A program made the position numbers and the translations under genes. From Pomacea canaliculata (taxonomy: Eukaryota > Mollusca > Gastropoda > Architaenioglossa > Ampullariidae), in the NCBI RefSeq assembly GCF_003073045.1, contig NC_037599.1:558001-622000 (forward strand): a stretch of 64,000 bases of DNA. The letters run 5' to 3'. A model generated the notes under the pieces. It was given only the letters and a program-made list of their open reading frames with translations, was not told the DNA's origin and ran no database searches. Shown here piece by piece: positions 1 through 11,454 of the stretch. Every line of letters starts with the position of its first letter. Within the stretch, counting starts at the first letter, position 1.

Positions 1-76
1 GATAATGAGCTAAATTAGTGGCACTGGCATTAACACTAACCCACAGGAGATAATGAGCTAAATTAGTGGCACTGGC
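1..76. repeat. Short direct duplication (28 bp, period 48)
   Basis: The same 28 bases begin at 1 and at 49. The repeat may continue to the left of the window. Confidence 0.85.
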
Positions 77-828
77 GTAGGGCAAGGGTCAATTGTCTTT
101 CACCGATTTCCATGGACACGAGGGAGCAAGAGAAGGGGGCGGAGGTGAAGGGGCGGGAGGAAGAGGCTTGATGCCATCCTGGTGGGCAGCCTGACTGCCA
201 GTTAATTAACTTTAGCGGCTCGAGAGAAATTACTTTGCCACAGAAACACGCGCAGCAAGAGCACGGACAGTGGACTCTGTCTTAGTCTGTCTGTCTGCCT
301 GTCCGACTGTTTGTATGCCAGTGTGTCTGCCAGTGTGTCTGCTCTACAGCATGTCTCCCTGCCGGTGGTGGTGACGACGATGATGTTCCTTGGAGCAGGG
401 AGACAAGAGTAGGTGGAACAGTGGGTGCCAACTACTCAGCCACGACCTCAGCCTTTTGCAGCTTCTTGGAGTAGGTGTTGTCTGGCATGACTGTCAGGGG
501 GGCCGACCTCATGCACACGATGCACTTTCACGTTAGCAGCCAGTGCAATGACTGCATGTTTGCACGACTGTCTGTACGCAGACGATGGAGTCCAGTGGTC
601 ATCCGCCCTCCCACTCGATGATTAATAATAATGAATAATAATGAAGCTTTAGTAATGATCTCAGTCAACCGACCAGTCAACCTCCCAGCTGGTCAGTCAG
701 GGTCAGGGCCGTTTGCGGCTTTGGGGAAGGAACAGAAAACAGTTGTTAAAGTCTCTTTTCCGTGAAACTTTCTTTTTTCTTCTCCTTTCCTTTCCTGCTA
801 ATTACCTCCATGTTCACTCGGCTTCACG
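77..828. other. Intergenic, no gene seen
   Basis: No coding signal recognised. It contains a CTGT/CTGC-rich stretch near 275-345, a short AATAATGA run near 625-645 and a pyrimidine-rich stretch near 765-800 just before the first large tandem array. Confidence 0.6.
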
Positions 829-2500
829 CAAGACTTCAGTAACAGCTGTACACTACAAAGCTACTTCAATAAACACAAGACTTCAGTAACAGCTGTACAC
901 TACAAAGCTACTTCAATAAACATAAGACTTCAGTAACAGCTGTACAGTACAAAGCTACTTCAATAAACACAAGACTTCAGTAACAGCTGTACACTACAAA
1001 GCTACTTCAATAAACACAAGACTTCAGTAACAGCTGTACAGTACAAAGCTACTTCACTATACACAAGACTTCAGTAACAGCTGTACAGTACAAAGCTACT
1101 TCACTATACACAAGACTTCAGTAACAGCTGTACACTACAAAGCTACTTCAATAAACATAAGACTTCAGTAACAGCTGTACAGTACAAAGCTACTTCACTA
1201 TACACAAGACTTCAAGAACAGCTGTACACTACAAAGCTACTTCAATAAACACAAGACTTCAGTAACAGCTGTACACTACAAAGCTACTTCAATAAACATA
1301 AGACTTCAGTAACAGCTGTACAGTACAAAGCTACTTCAATAAACACAAGACTTCAGGAACAGCTGTACACTACAAAGCTACTTCACTATACACAAGACTA
1401 CAGGAACAGCTGTACACTACAAAGCTACTTCACTATACACAAGACTACAGGAACAGCTGTACACTACAAAGCTACTTCAATAAACACAAGACTTCAGTAA
1501 CAGCTGTACACTACAAAGCTACTTCAATAAACACAAGACTTCAGTAACAGCTGTACACTACAAAGCTACTTCAATAAACATAAGACTTCAGTAACAGCTG
1601 TACACTACAAAGCTACTTCAATAAACACAAGACTTCAGTAACAGCTGTACACTACAAAGCTACTTCAATAAACACAAGACTTCAGGAACAGCTGTATAGT
1701 ACAAAGCTACTTCAATAAACACAAGACTTCAGGAACAGCTGTACACTACAAAGCTACTTCAATAAACACAAGACTTCAGGAACAGCTGTACAGTACAAAG
1801 CTACTTCACACAAGACTTCAGTAACAGCTGTACAGTACAAAGCTACTTCACTATACACAAGACTTCAGTAACAGCTGTACACTACAAAGCTACTTCAATA
1901 AACATAAGACTTCAGTAACAGCTGTACAGTACAAAGCTACTTCACTATACACAAGACTTCAGTAACAGCTGTACAGTACAAAGCTACTTCAATAAACACA
2001 AGACTTCAGTAACAGCTGTACACTACAAAGCTACTTCAATAAACATAAGACTTCAGTAACAGCTGTACAGTACAAAGCTACTTCAATAAACACAAGACTT
2101 CAGGAACAGCTGTACACTACAAAGCTACTTCACTATACACAAGACTACAGGAACAGCTGTACACTACAAAGCTACTTCACTATACACAAGACTACAGGAA
2201 CAGCTGTACACTACAAAGCTACTTCACTATACACAAGACTACAGGAACAGCTGTACACTACAAAGCTACTTCACTATACACAAGACTTCAAGAACAGCTG
2301 TACACTACAAAGCTACTTCACTATACACAAGACTTCAAGAACAGCTGTACACTACAAAGCTACTTCACTATACACAAGACTTCAAGAACAGCTGTACACT
2401 ACAAAGCTACTTCAACAAACACAAGACTTCAGGAACAGCTGTACACTACAAAGCTACTAAGTTACTTCACACAAGACTTCAGGAACAGCTGTACAGTACT
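829..2500. repeat. Minisatellite, 47-bp monomer, about 35 copies
   Basis: Monomers read ACTTCAGTAACAGCTGTACA followed by CTACAAAGCTACTTC and a variable joint (AATAAACACAAG, AATAAACATAAG or ACTATACACAAG). Every copy contains an E-box-like CAGCTG. Variant monomers are ordered: a run of five variants starting at 1243 recurs in the same order from 1991, so blocks were copied as well as single units. One copy near 1801 lacks part of the joint. Confidence 0.97.
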
Positions 2501-2720
2501 GTAACCGCTCTAGCTTTGTATTTCTCGCAATTTGTATAAAATATGATGCAAGCAGCCACACAATGTGCATTAGACAACTGGATGTAAATAATAATAACAA
2601 CAACAACAACAACAACATATTATTATTATAATGGAGCAGCTGACGCCAGCAAAAGGTAGCATGGGTCCACACCATCACATCTCACACCTCCACCTTCAGT
2701 CAGCGCGCGTCCTGTTGGGT

Positions 2721-2929
2721 CACGTGTACGAACGTCATAGTGCAAATGCACGTGTACGAACGTCACGAGTACAAATGTCACGTGTACGAACGTCATAGTA
2801 CAAATATCACGTGCACGAACGTCACGAGTACAAATGTCACGTGTACGAACGTCATAGTACAAATGTCACGTGTACGAACGTCACGAGTACAAATGCCACG
2901 TGTACGAACGTCACGAGTACAAATGTCAC
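2721..2929. repeat. Minisatellite, about 30-bp monomer, 7 copies
   Basis: The monomer begins CACGTGTACGAACGTCACGA and ends GTACAAATGT. Each copy carries CACGTG or a close variant and an ACGTCA half-site. The 30-bp period is divisible by three, which keeps frames open on both strands; no protein is implied. Confidence 0.95.
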
Positions 2930-3022
2930 AGGTTGAAGGCTCGCCAAGTGGCCGTGTGCTGGTGTCATTGTGTATAACTAGTGTTTGACTATTTGTGTAG
3001 CTGTGTAGCTGTGTAGCTGAGT

Positions 3023-3061
3023 AGCTGCGGCATCAACAAGCTTTGTACAGGTGTGTCGCGG
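3023..3061. repeat. 39-bp segment identical to part of the 3' LTR at 11907-11945
   Basis: The segment runs from AGCTGCGGCATCAACAAGC to GTGTGTCGCGG and is identical to 11907-11945 inside the downstream LTR. A preceding GTAGCTG-rich stretch is also similar. It may be a fragment of a related LTR or an unrelated dispersed repeat. Confidence 0.8.
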
Positions 3062-3743
3062 CTCAGCAGACGTCACTCACCATTTGTCACACAGACGCAC
3101 ACAACGTTGATGATTATCATCTCACAACAATTCCTGCCGCAGTTTATCTCCTCACAGCCTGTCTACACTGGGATCTTGTTTTGTTTCTTGTAAAGGACGT
3201 CAAACGTAGACAAACTTTGTGTCTCGGGTGGCGACCTCGGGCACAGCTGTGGGGGAGACAGGGAAGTTGCAGCAAAGACCAGGGTGGATGGTGGTGGCGG
3301 ACTGTGGTGTCTGTGAGAGACTTGTGTAGATTGGCCTGTCCACGCTTGGTGTGGACATTACGGCTCAGGACGCCGCGGACCTCGCACACCTTTTGTCCTG
3401 CAGCTGTCAGCTCCGCACAGCTGTCCTGCAGCTGTCAGCTCCGTCCTTAAGCTGTTTGTGTTTGTCAGAGTCAACCCCAGACCATTCCTCTTGATTCTAC
3501 TTCTCTTCACGCAAGACTCTGGAAGAGAAATGGTCCCGTCAGCCCGTCTGACAACTGAGTGAAGATGGCGCTTGTTTCAAACGCGACAGTTTGCTGGCAT
3601 GTCATCTGCTTCCCCCACATTGCACTCGTGGCGTAGATGTCAAGAAACAGCACTGACAGCCACTGACTGACTTTACCGCTGACACCCACAGACTGACATT
3701 ACCACAGACTGACTTTACCACTGACACACATAACTATGTACAC
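3062..3743. other. Intergenic, no gene seen
   Basis: Open frames up to 135 codons occur on both strands here without recognisable domains, and they overlap one another. There is a local CTGCAGCTGTCAGCTCCG duplication near 3398-3442. I see no supported gene. Confidence 0.5.
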
Positions 3744-4004
3744 CAGCGGTTCTCAACCTTTTACTTGTGACGCCCTCCTGACGAACAAAGGTACGTCCGC
3801 GTGCCCCTTAGCCAGCAATGTAAGCTAATTTCACTAATACCGGTGTAAGAAAGTAAAAAAATGATCACCTTCGCGCCCCCCTTGTAAGCACGTCACGCCC
3901 CCCTTGTAAGCACGTCACGCCCCCTTGTAATCACGTCACGCCCCCTTGTAATCACGTCACGCCCCCTTGTAATCACGTCACGCCCCACAGGTTGAGAACC
4001 GCTG
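3744..4004. mobile_element. hAT-type MITE (261 bp) with internal tandem repeat
   Basis: Terminal inverted repeats begin CAGCGGTTCTCAACC and end GGTTGAGAACCGCTG, the classic hAT/Charlie terminus. It is flanked by an 8-bp target duplication with one mismatch (ATGTACAC at 3736-3743, ATCTACAC at 4005-4012). It has no coding capacity. About 3877-3985 is a tandem series of roughly 21-bp units of the form CGCCCCCTTGTAATCACGTCA, each with an ACGTCA half-site. Confidence 0.88.
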
Positions 4005-4012
4005 ATCTACAC

Positions 4013-5390
4013 TCAGGGTTGTACTGACTGCAACGTGCTTCTCTGGCATGCAGTGTTTTGATGTCACGGAAATAAAATGTTATAAGAAAGGAACTAATTG
4101 ACATACAGCTGGCTGTACCCTTCATCAGACATGTAACCTTACCCAGTCATCTACTGCAGTTAGTTGTACCCTGTCAGTTGGTTGCATCATCAGTCATCTT
4201 CTGTTAATAACAGGTTTGTGATTATAATTATTCAACCCAAGAAAATATTCACTAATCCATCGGATGTTTATTTATCAAAAACCAGCTCAAAGCATATTGT
4301 GAGTTGCAATGCCATTTTATTTAGTATGTCCTGTAATGTTTCATCCTTTACTTTTATTTCAAGTAAAACTACCAGGCGGTAGTGAAGTTTCGCTTCATGC
4401 GCATGCGCAGACTATACCCGTACGTTTAGATTCGCCCGGAGTTTGCTGAAACAGCCTGATGTTGACAACATCCTCCCACCTCTCCACCCCCCTTTACCAC
4501 TTATCATTTCTCACATTGCAGTCCCGGGGGTGGGGGAGTCGCGCGCCGACCGGAAGTGCGTAGTGATTGTCCACAGGAGTGTAAGAGAGAGAGAAGCTTG
4601 CACCGGACCGGAGCTGCTGCTCGCTGACTGGCGCTCACCTTCGATCTGTCGCCTGCCTCCCGCCCACTTCAGCCCCTCCTCCCCCTCCCTCCCCCAGCAA
4701 AGCAACGGACGCCTGGAGGTCACAAGCAAGGTCACCATCATTGCGGCCATGTGTCACGTGACGACACCACGCAGGCGGCAAGTCTGTGGCGCAGTCAGGG
4801 AGGTGTGCAAGCTTTCAAGTGGGAAACCCACGGGGACCACCTTTGGTCACGTGACCCAGTCAGCAACTAAGAGTGTGAGCAGCGTAGTGGGGGGGGGGAG
4901 GTAGGGGGAGGAACATTAATTACCTGTCTTCTGCCACACGCCGGCGACGACAGCGACCTGCACCTTCGTTGATGAGTGTTTGGTGTAACATGGCGGGTGT
5001 TGCGAGGGGCAGATGACTGAGCGAGCCTGTACAGTAGCGGGACGTACGTGTGTCACGTGCACTCACCCCCCCCCACACACACACAGCACGTGATGCTACG
5101 CGCGTCCTTCACCCACCTGTTGGCACCACCGTTACTCACCTTCCTGCCCACTAGTGGCGCCTCCTGGTGAGTTGTGCCCACCAGCTGCTGGCGCGGTGTA
5201 AAACAAACAAAAACAAACAAGTGCCACCAGTTGACATAAAAGCGGACACGTGGACAAAGGGACTGGCGAAAGGTCTCATGGGAAGTCACGGAGGGGGGGG
5301 GAGCTCGGGGCTCAGTGTGGCCGACGTGTATTTACATCACGCTGGACACACTTGCAAGACAACAACACGCGGGGTGCGGGGTGAGGAGAG
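4013..5390. other. Intergenic, GC-rich, no gene seen
   Basis: No domain recognised. Two TCACGTGA palindromes occur (4754-4761, 4847-4854), as well as an ATGGCGGG motif at about 4989. Open frames here (for example 4443-4904, plus) lack splice or domain support. Confidence 0.5.
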
Positions 5391-5521
5391 GAGACTGTAC
5401 TAACCCATCGGTTGTAGTTGATGATGAGAGGTAACCCTACAGGACGAGGAGGGGTGAGGGGAGGAGACTGTACTAACCATCGGTTGTAGTTGATGATGAG
5501 AGGTAACCCTACAGGACGAGG
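5391..5521. repeat. Two-copy tandem duplication, period 73
   Basis: GAGACTGTACTAACC begins at 5391 and again at 5464, and the copies are near identical for about 58 bases through GGTAACCCTACAGGACGAGG. Confidence 0.9.
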
Positions 5522-6367
5522 ACTAGGAGAGACAGAGACCCAGCACCCGCACACGGAGGGGAGAGCGTTGAGAGTAGACTTTGAAGGAATGGATTTCCTC
5601 CTGTAGCACGCGCACCTTAAGAAAAAAAAAAGCTAGCTGCGGCAAAGTCCCAAAAGTCTGGGGGCATTTTGCCATGGATTGTGGGGTTAGTTTTTGCTGG
5701 AGGACGCTACGCCTCCTGGCGATGACGTCAGTTGGGGGGCACTGGGCGGGGCACGTCACCCAATGGGCGGCTTGAATGGAGAGAAGAGGTGAGTGAGTGA
5801 GCAGAGCTTTCCACCTCGCCGCACAGAGACGAGGGCCAGGCGCCTCGCGCTTCCCTCCGAGCATAAATATTTGAGACAAGGCCTTACAGCAGTTTCACTG
5901 CAACAATCTTCACATGCACACTGCATCAGCTGTGTAGCCGCCATCACGTAGCACCAGACGAGCTGCGTAGCCGCCATCACGTAGCTACACTTTACTCGTG
6001 TCTACACGGAATCGCTGAGAAAACTGAGACCAGGAACCAAAACTAAGGCGTCTGGAGCTCTGCGGATGCTGTCATCTACTGTAGACTGCCATCAGCCACC
6101 AGCAGCCAGCCATCAGCCATCAGCCATCAACCATCAGCCACCTGCGTTATTTGAGATGTTGTCAAGGATAAGGACACCGGTTAACATCCCCGTCCAGTGT
6201 CTCATCTCTAATGACGTCAGAGGTTATCAGGTCACCACGAGGCGCATGGAAAACAAACTGTCACAACGGACTGGCACTGGCCTCCCACAGCTGTGATCTG
6301 CTCTGTGCATCACAGTCTCACTGCTAACTCAGTGTATGTCACGCAGGGGGCCATCGTCAGATATCAC
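5522..6367. other. Intergenic, no gene seen
   Basis: It contains a short (CAGCCAT/CAGCCAC)n stretch near 6090-6142 and a duplicated GCCGCCATCACGTAGC motif near 5937-5982. No coding signal recognised. Confidence 0.5.
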
Positions 6368-6506
6368 AGGGGGACAACTGGGATGAGCAGACCTCACAGG
6401 GTCTAAGGGGAATAACTGGGAGGAGCAGACCTCACAGGGTCTAAGGGGGAATAACTGGGAGGAGCAGACCTCACAGGGTCTAAGGGGGAATAACTGGGAG
6501 GAGCAG
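6368..6506. repeat. Minisatellite, about 39 bp, 3-4 copies
   Basis: The unit contains GAATAACTGGGAGGAGCAGA followed by CCTCACAGGGTCTAAGGGG. A short 8-bp repeat (TCAGATGT) follows at about 6575-6602. Confidence 0.9.
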
Positions 6507-6989
6507 ACATGGGGGGGGGGGAATAGCTGGCGAGGGATGCTAGATGGCGCCTCCAGAAGCTGACTTGGGGCTTGTCAGATGTCAGATGTCAGATGTCAGA
6601 TGTTTTGTTCCTTGTTTATTGGCAGTGTCAGCAATGCTGAGGTCGATGTCGATGACCTTACCTGACGAGGCAATATGGCGACCCAGTGACATGTGACGCA
6701 CGCAACTTTGAACGTCACGCTTCACTCTGTCTTGAGACTGGGAATGTAGGCAGGGAGTGGAGTGGGGGAGTGGGAGGAAGGGGAGGAGGAGGAGGTCTGG
6801 TAGCACGTGGTGTAGGGAAGACGGCCAGACTGCGTCAGCAGCTGTCGGCACAACAGATGTCCGTTGTTGACTGCTAGTCACGGCCAAGTCTGATGCCACG
6901 TGGGCTTGTACTTCTCTTCCTTTCTTTCTCTCTCTTCCTACACGTTCCTCTCTCCATCGTCTGGCTACATGTGTCGTCATCATTTCCAA

Positions 6990-7480
6990 CAGCGACTGGG
7001 CTGTGTGGACTTTTGCCGGTTAGTGTTAGCGTTAGTCGGGGGCACGCCCCCCTGTTGGATCACCAACTTGCCGCGGTTGGGGGGCTTGCGTGTCTCGATG
7101 ACCCTAAGAGCTATGCCGACAGGAGCATCAGCTCCTAGCAGGGTCACCCAAGACGGACAGGTCGAAGGGTAGAGACCAGACAAAGAGTGGTCCACGAGTG
7201 CTGAAGTCGGAGGTGGTGGGCCGCAAGGCGCACTCTGAAATAACCACACCACCACGCAACACAGCCTATGCCACTTGAAGACAGTATTGATAGAAATGGT
7301 GCTCGCCCTGTGAAGATCCGCCAGGCAGGTGCAGTGCCGGGCTCCGTGCCTCAAAGACAGTCGGAGACCCTGCACAACAAGCTGTACGGGCCAGTGGAGA
7401 CTTTACAGAAGACCACCAGTTTCATATTTAGAGCTGGTCTCCAAGTGTAATCAGGCGAACGAGAAGAAGAAGTCGGGGGC
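6990..7480 (+). other. Possible fragment of a LINE 5' region
   Basis: The stretch GGGGGCTTGCGTGTCTCGAT, then AGAGCTATGCCGACAGGAGC and GACGGACAGGTCGAAGGGTA, then CCAGACAAAGAGTGGTCCAC, looks to me like the conserved leader found upstream of endonuclease/RT retroposons in snail genomes. This is recognition from memory. There is no intact reading frame and no visible target duplication. Confidence 0.3.
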
Positions 7481-7649
7481 ACGATGACAAGCAAAGCTTT
7501 AGCTACACAAGAGCTGGGTGTTGGTAAACATCAGGGTTGTTTGTGTCACGTGGCCTACAAATAAACTAACCCTGAGCCTTGTAGAATGTAAACACACGAG
7601 GACACAGCTGAGCACCTTGTAACTGACCGACAGCCACAAACACTGCAGT

Positions 7650-7852
7650 GAACACAGTGAACACAGGTGTACCTCTTGCTGAACACAGTGAACACAGCTG
7701 TACCTCTTGCTGAACACAGTGAACACAGCTGTACCTCTTGCTGAACACAGTGAACACAGCTGTACCTCTTGCTGAACACAGTGAACACAGCAAACACAGC
7801 TGTACCTCTTGCTGAACACAGTGAACACAGCTGTACCTCTTGCTGAACACAG
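7650..7852. repeat. Minisatellite, 31-bp monomer, about 6 copies
   Basis: The unit is GAACACAGTGAACACAGCTG plus TACCTCTTGCT. It has a CAGCTG E-box core in each copy, as in the 47-bp array at 829-2500, although the monomers are otherwise unrelated. Confidence 0.95.
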
Positions 7853-7870
7853 TGTCCGTGGTCACACCTA

Positions 7871-8072
7871 CAGTGCCGCCAGGCGTCCCCCAGTGACGAT
7901 ACGTCACAGCTCCAGTGCCGCCAGGCGCCCCCCAGTGACGATACGTCACAGCTCCAGTGCCGCCAGGCGTCCCCCAGTGACGATACGTCACAGCTCCAGT
8001 GCCGCCAGGCGTCCCCCAGTGACGATACGTCACAGCTCCAGTGCCGCCAGGCGTCCCCAGTGACGATACGTT
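7871..8072. repeat. Minisatellite, 42-bp monomer, 5 copies
   Basis: The unit starts CAGTGCCGCCAGGCGTCCCC and continues CAGTGACGATACGTCACAGC. It lies about 20 bp after the 31-bp array with no shared monomer. Each complete copy has a TACGTCAC half-CRE. Confidence 0.95.
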
Positions 8073-8611
8073 AATGTCTAATCGCTCATAAGCATGTCGG
8101 GTATTGGCTAGTACCACCCGCTGTAGGCCAGTCGTTTCCTCGTGTACCTCCATGCACTCGCTGCACCATGTTGGCTAACGACTGTGACATGATGAAGTGG
8201 GTGAGGAGGCGAAGTGCCACGTCTGTCCGGGCGGACAAGGTCACGTGATGAAATGGTCTAAATATCACATCTCTCTCTCGCCTGTCTACAACATAAATCT
8301 CTCTACACACACACACACGCGCGCATGCGCTCTATTGCCTTGTAGATCAGTGGATATCCATGTGTGTGATTGGACAGACGGGCAGACACACAGAAGGAGA
8401 GAGAAGGTCGAGTGGAGGAGGTTTTGAGACTCTGTTGATTCCCTCCTTTCTTTGTGTAGTTTGCTGATGTGTTCGCCGGTCTGTCTGTAAAGTTCTGTTC
8501 GCCAGTCTGACTTTAAAGTTCAGTTTAACTGGAGCATCCTCCTAACCGCCCCCGACACACCCACAGGTTGATTCCCCGCTCATCATCAAGAAGAGGTTTC
8601 CTTGGTGGTGA
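8073..8611. other. Intergenic, no gene seen
   Basis: Contains a TCACGTGA palindrome at 8241-8248, a short (CA)n/(CG)n stretch at about 8304-8325 and a GTTCGCC(A/G)GTCTG duplication at about 8471-8503. Confidence 0.5.
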
Positions 8612-8738
8612 CTCTGTGTGTCTGTGTTGTGTGTGTGTGTGTCTGCCTGTGTGTCTGTGTGTGTCTGCCTGTGTGTCTGTGTGTGTGTCTGCCTGTGTGT
8701 CTGCCTGTCTGTCTGTGTGTGTCTGTGTGTGTGTGTCA
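8612..8738. repeat. Degenerate (GTGTCTGCCT)n / TG-rich simple repeat
   Basis: Alternating TGTG and CTGCCTGTGTGTCTG blocks. Apparent proteins on either strand here are repeat translations. Confidence 0.9.
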
Positions 8739-8838
8739 CCTGCAAACTTGCGCCCCTCATTCCGATGTCTTTGTTGATGAAGTAACTGATGTTGCTATCA
8801 ACAACCACCAGACTGACTACAGTCAGGTGAACACTACT

Positions 8839-9863
8839 TGTCACAAACCTGCTGAGATGTATTTTTTTTACATGTTTTTTTTTTAATTAGTAAAAGTAAT
8901 TGTTCGGGTGAGGTGGTAAAGACAACTATCACTGAGGCTGTTAGTGTCAACAGTCTGAGGCGTGCCGCGCCATATGGGGATGGCCGGCCGGTCTTTGTGT
9001 AATTAAATTTTGTTGATAGGTTGTTAATGGTTACTTTGAACAAAGGAAAGAGTGTGGTAGTGTGTTGGATGTGTGTGGTGTGATTGGGGTTTTTCCTTGA
9101 CGGAAGTGGGGAGAAGGGACAGTCTTCTTGGTGTTGTCAGTGCGTCCGGAGAGGACAGTTTTTGTATGTAACCAGTCTTGACGGACTTGGTGTTGTAGAC
9201 CTGTGTAAAAATCCTGACACGATTTGTTTTGTATTTTACAAGTTCTGAACCGACTTGAAGTTACAGATTTGTTTGTGTTTTGTTAACATTGAACCTGTTG
9301 AGGTGAGTGTGTATCTTAGTTGATTTTTTTGGTGAATGTGTGTATTTCTGTATTGGATGAGTGTGATATATTTGTGTATATTTTATGAATATGTTTGAAT
9401 TTACATTTATCTAAAGAATGGTTTTGTTTTTGCTCTCCAGGTTTTTCTTGTGAGGTTTTCCTGTGGATTTTACTTTTGGATTTTACTTTTGGATTTTACT
9501 TTTGGATTTTACTTTTGGATTTTACTTTTGGATTTACTTGGGGATTTTCTTTGGGATAAAACTTCAAGAAGAAGTGGAAACTGTGTGTACTTTTCATGTG
9601 GATATATGGTGTATCTTAGAAGCGGAAACATTGTGCTGTTCAAGTGAGACTTTGAGAGGAACTGTGCAAGAAGAGTGAATACTTTTGAAATTGTTGGAAG
9701 AAACGTGTGTTCGAAGTGTGGGGTTGGGGAATTAGGAATTGTGTGGTGTTGTGTTTCTCATTTTGATTTTAAATTATATTATATTTCTAAAATTTAAATT
9801 GTTGTCTGTGTTTTGATTTATTTATGTTCCTCGTCTGAAAGGCGCTGTAGAGTGCAGGTGACA
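8839..9863 (+). repeat. 5' LTR (1025 bp)
   Basis: Starts TGTCAC and ends GTGACA. It shares 20 bp with the 3' LTR at its start, then diverges until GTTGAGGTGAGTGTGTATCTT at about 9296, from which the two LTRs align to the end apart from a roughly 240-bp block (about 9410-9648) missing in the 3' copy. That block carries the 14-bp tandem repeat at 9466-9536. Confidence 0.9.
9466..9536. repeat. 14-bp tandem repeat inside the 5' LTR, about 5 copies
   Basis: Unit TGGATTTTACTTTT. It is present only in the 5' LTR, because the corresponding region is deleted from the 3' LTR. Confidence 0.95.
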
Positions 9864-9870
9864 ATATTAA

Positions 9871-9888
9871 TGGGGGCTCGTCCGGGAT
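9871..9888 (+). other. Retroelement primer-binding site, tRNA-Pro type
   Basis: TGGGGGCTCGTCCGGGAT lies 7 bp after the 5' LTR end. It is the 18-base sequence known as the tRNA-proline primer site in gammaretroviruses, complementary to the 3' end of tRNA-Pro including CCA. This fixes the element's orientation as plus. Confidence 0.9.
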
Positions 9889-10000
9889 TTTATAGGCAAT
9901 ATATTGTAGTTTCGTACGAGGTTAGAAATTTTTTCATTGTATTGGAACGTAGTGTTGTTTTAAACTGTTTAAATATTGTGTGTGATATTTTATTTGTGTC

Positions 10001-11454
10001 ATGGCAACTGGACTCGATCCAGAAGAGTTGAAAGAAGAAATGTCTGTAGAAGTAGAGGGAGACTCCTGTAAACTTCAGAGATGGACATCTGAAGCTAAGT
10101 TACTCACCACAGAGCTTGGTCTGACAGGTGATGAGTTGGTCAAGTTCGTAGCGGCGGAGTTGAGAGATCGTCGCCAGGAAGAGAGGGAGAGAAAGAGAGA
10201 AGAAGAAGAGAGAAATAGGAAATTTCAGTTAGAAGAAGAAGAGAGAAAGGGAAAGAAAAAGAGAAAGAGAACAGAAACTTCAACTGGAAGAAAGGAAACT
10301 TAGGCTAGAAGAAGAAGAGAGAGAAAGGAAACTTAGGCTAGAAGAAGAAGAGAGAGAACGGAAACTTAGGTTAGAAGAAGAAGAAAGACAGCTAGAACTG
10401 AAATTGAAAGAAAGACGGTTTGAATTAGAACAAGAAAGAGAAAAAGAAACTCATTATCAACGGCTAGAGAATGGAGTGGGCTCAACCCCGTCTAACCATG
10501 TATCAGTACTTACAGTGTGAAGCTTCTGTGTTTGATGAAGCTGTGGAAGATTTAGATACTTTCTTAGGACGCTTTGAGTGTGTAGCTCAACTACAGAGCT
10601 GGGATGTAAATAGCTGGGGGTGATGCTTGGGGGTCAATTGAGAGGCCGAGCAGCGGAGGGTACTGTCACTGACAGACACTGAGAGACGAGAGTACGAGGC
10701 TGTGAAAGTAGCACTGAGAGAAGCATTTCAGCTGACTCAGAGTCCTACAGGTGTCAGTTTAGAAATGAACGAAGACTCGACAGAGAAACATTTCCTCAAT
10801 TTGCCACCAGACTGACCGCTATGTAGAAGATGGCTGAGCTTGTCTGGAAAAGAGACAAAGTATGAAGACTTGCTCGATCTAGTTTTGCAAGGAGCAGATG
10901 TTAGAGGTTATAGGAGGAGAAATGGCCATCTATCTCCGCCAATGTTCTCAAAGACAGTTGAAGGAATTAGCGATGCTGGCGGAGCGCTATGCTGATGCAC
11001 GTAGAGCTGCCAAACGTTCACAGGAAGTGCCAGGTCGGACCAGACTATGGGCAAAAGACAGGAATGAGTCGACAGAGCAAGCTGGATCTCAGGAAATCAC
11101 ATGTTTTAATTGTGGGAAACCAGGACATAAAGAAAGACTGTAAAAACGAAAACCAAAGTTTTGTTCCTGGAAATAGTTTCGAAGGTGACTGTGGTTAGGT
11201 GCGCCGACCAGCCAGCACAATCAGAGGCAGGGTCCTACAATCCTTATTGTCTGGCTACTGTCGGGGAGAAGAGTGTGAAAGCTTTACGTGACACAGGAGC
11301 TGATGTGTTGGTAGTGGATGCAGATTTGGTAGCTCCGACTGATTTGTTGCCTACACACCGCAATATAACCATGGCTTGCAAGAATGAGGTTTGCTCATGT
11401 CCAACTGCTTTAGTGCGATTACAAAGTCCACTTCTAATTGTGGTGAAGCAATAG
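10001..11454 (+). pseudogene. Broken gag-protease region of the LTR element
   Basis: An ATG at 10001 opens a 100-codon frame with a lysine/glutamate/arginine-rich segment (a likely coiled coil, partly expanded by GAAGAAGAAGAGAGA repeats) that stops near 10303. Downstream, gag-like segments appear in other frames (around 10500-10620 and 10650-10740), separated by stops and frameshifts. A CCHC zinc-knuckle start (CFNCGKPGH) lies at about 11101-11127, with its final cysteine in a different frame. The aspartic protease motif DTG is at 11290-11298. The frame ends at about 11454 and no polymerase follows. I infer a capsid/nucleocapsid and protease origin; the copy is inactive. Confidence 0.85.

Noticed and set aside
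829..2500. CRISPR-like array appearance of regular repeats
   Set aside because: There are no unique spacers; copies are head-to-tail and the genome is eukaryotic.
10001..10303. Coiled-coil Glu/Lys/Arg-rich protein as a host gene
   Set aside because: It lies directly after the LTR and primer site, and its charged repeats plus the downstream zinc knuckle and DTG motif identify it as a broken gag.
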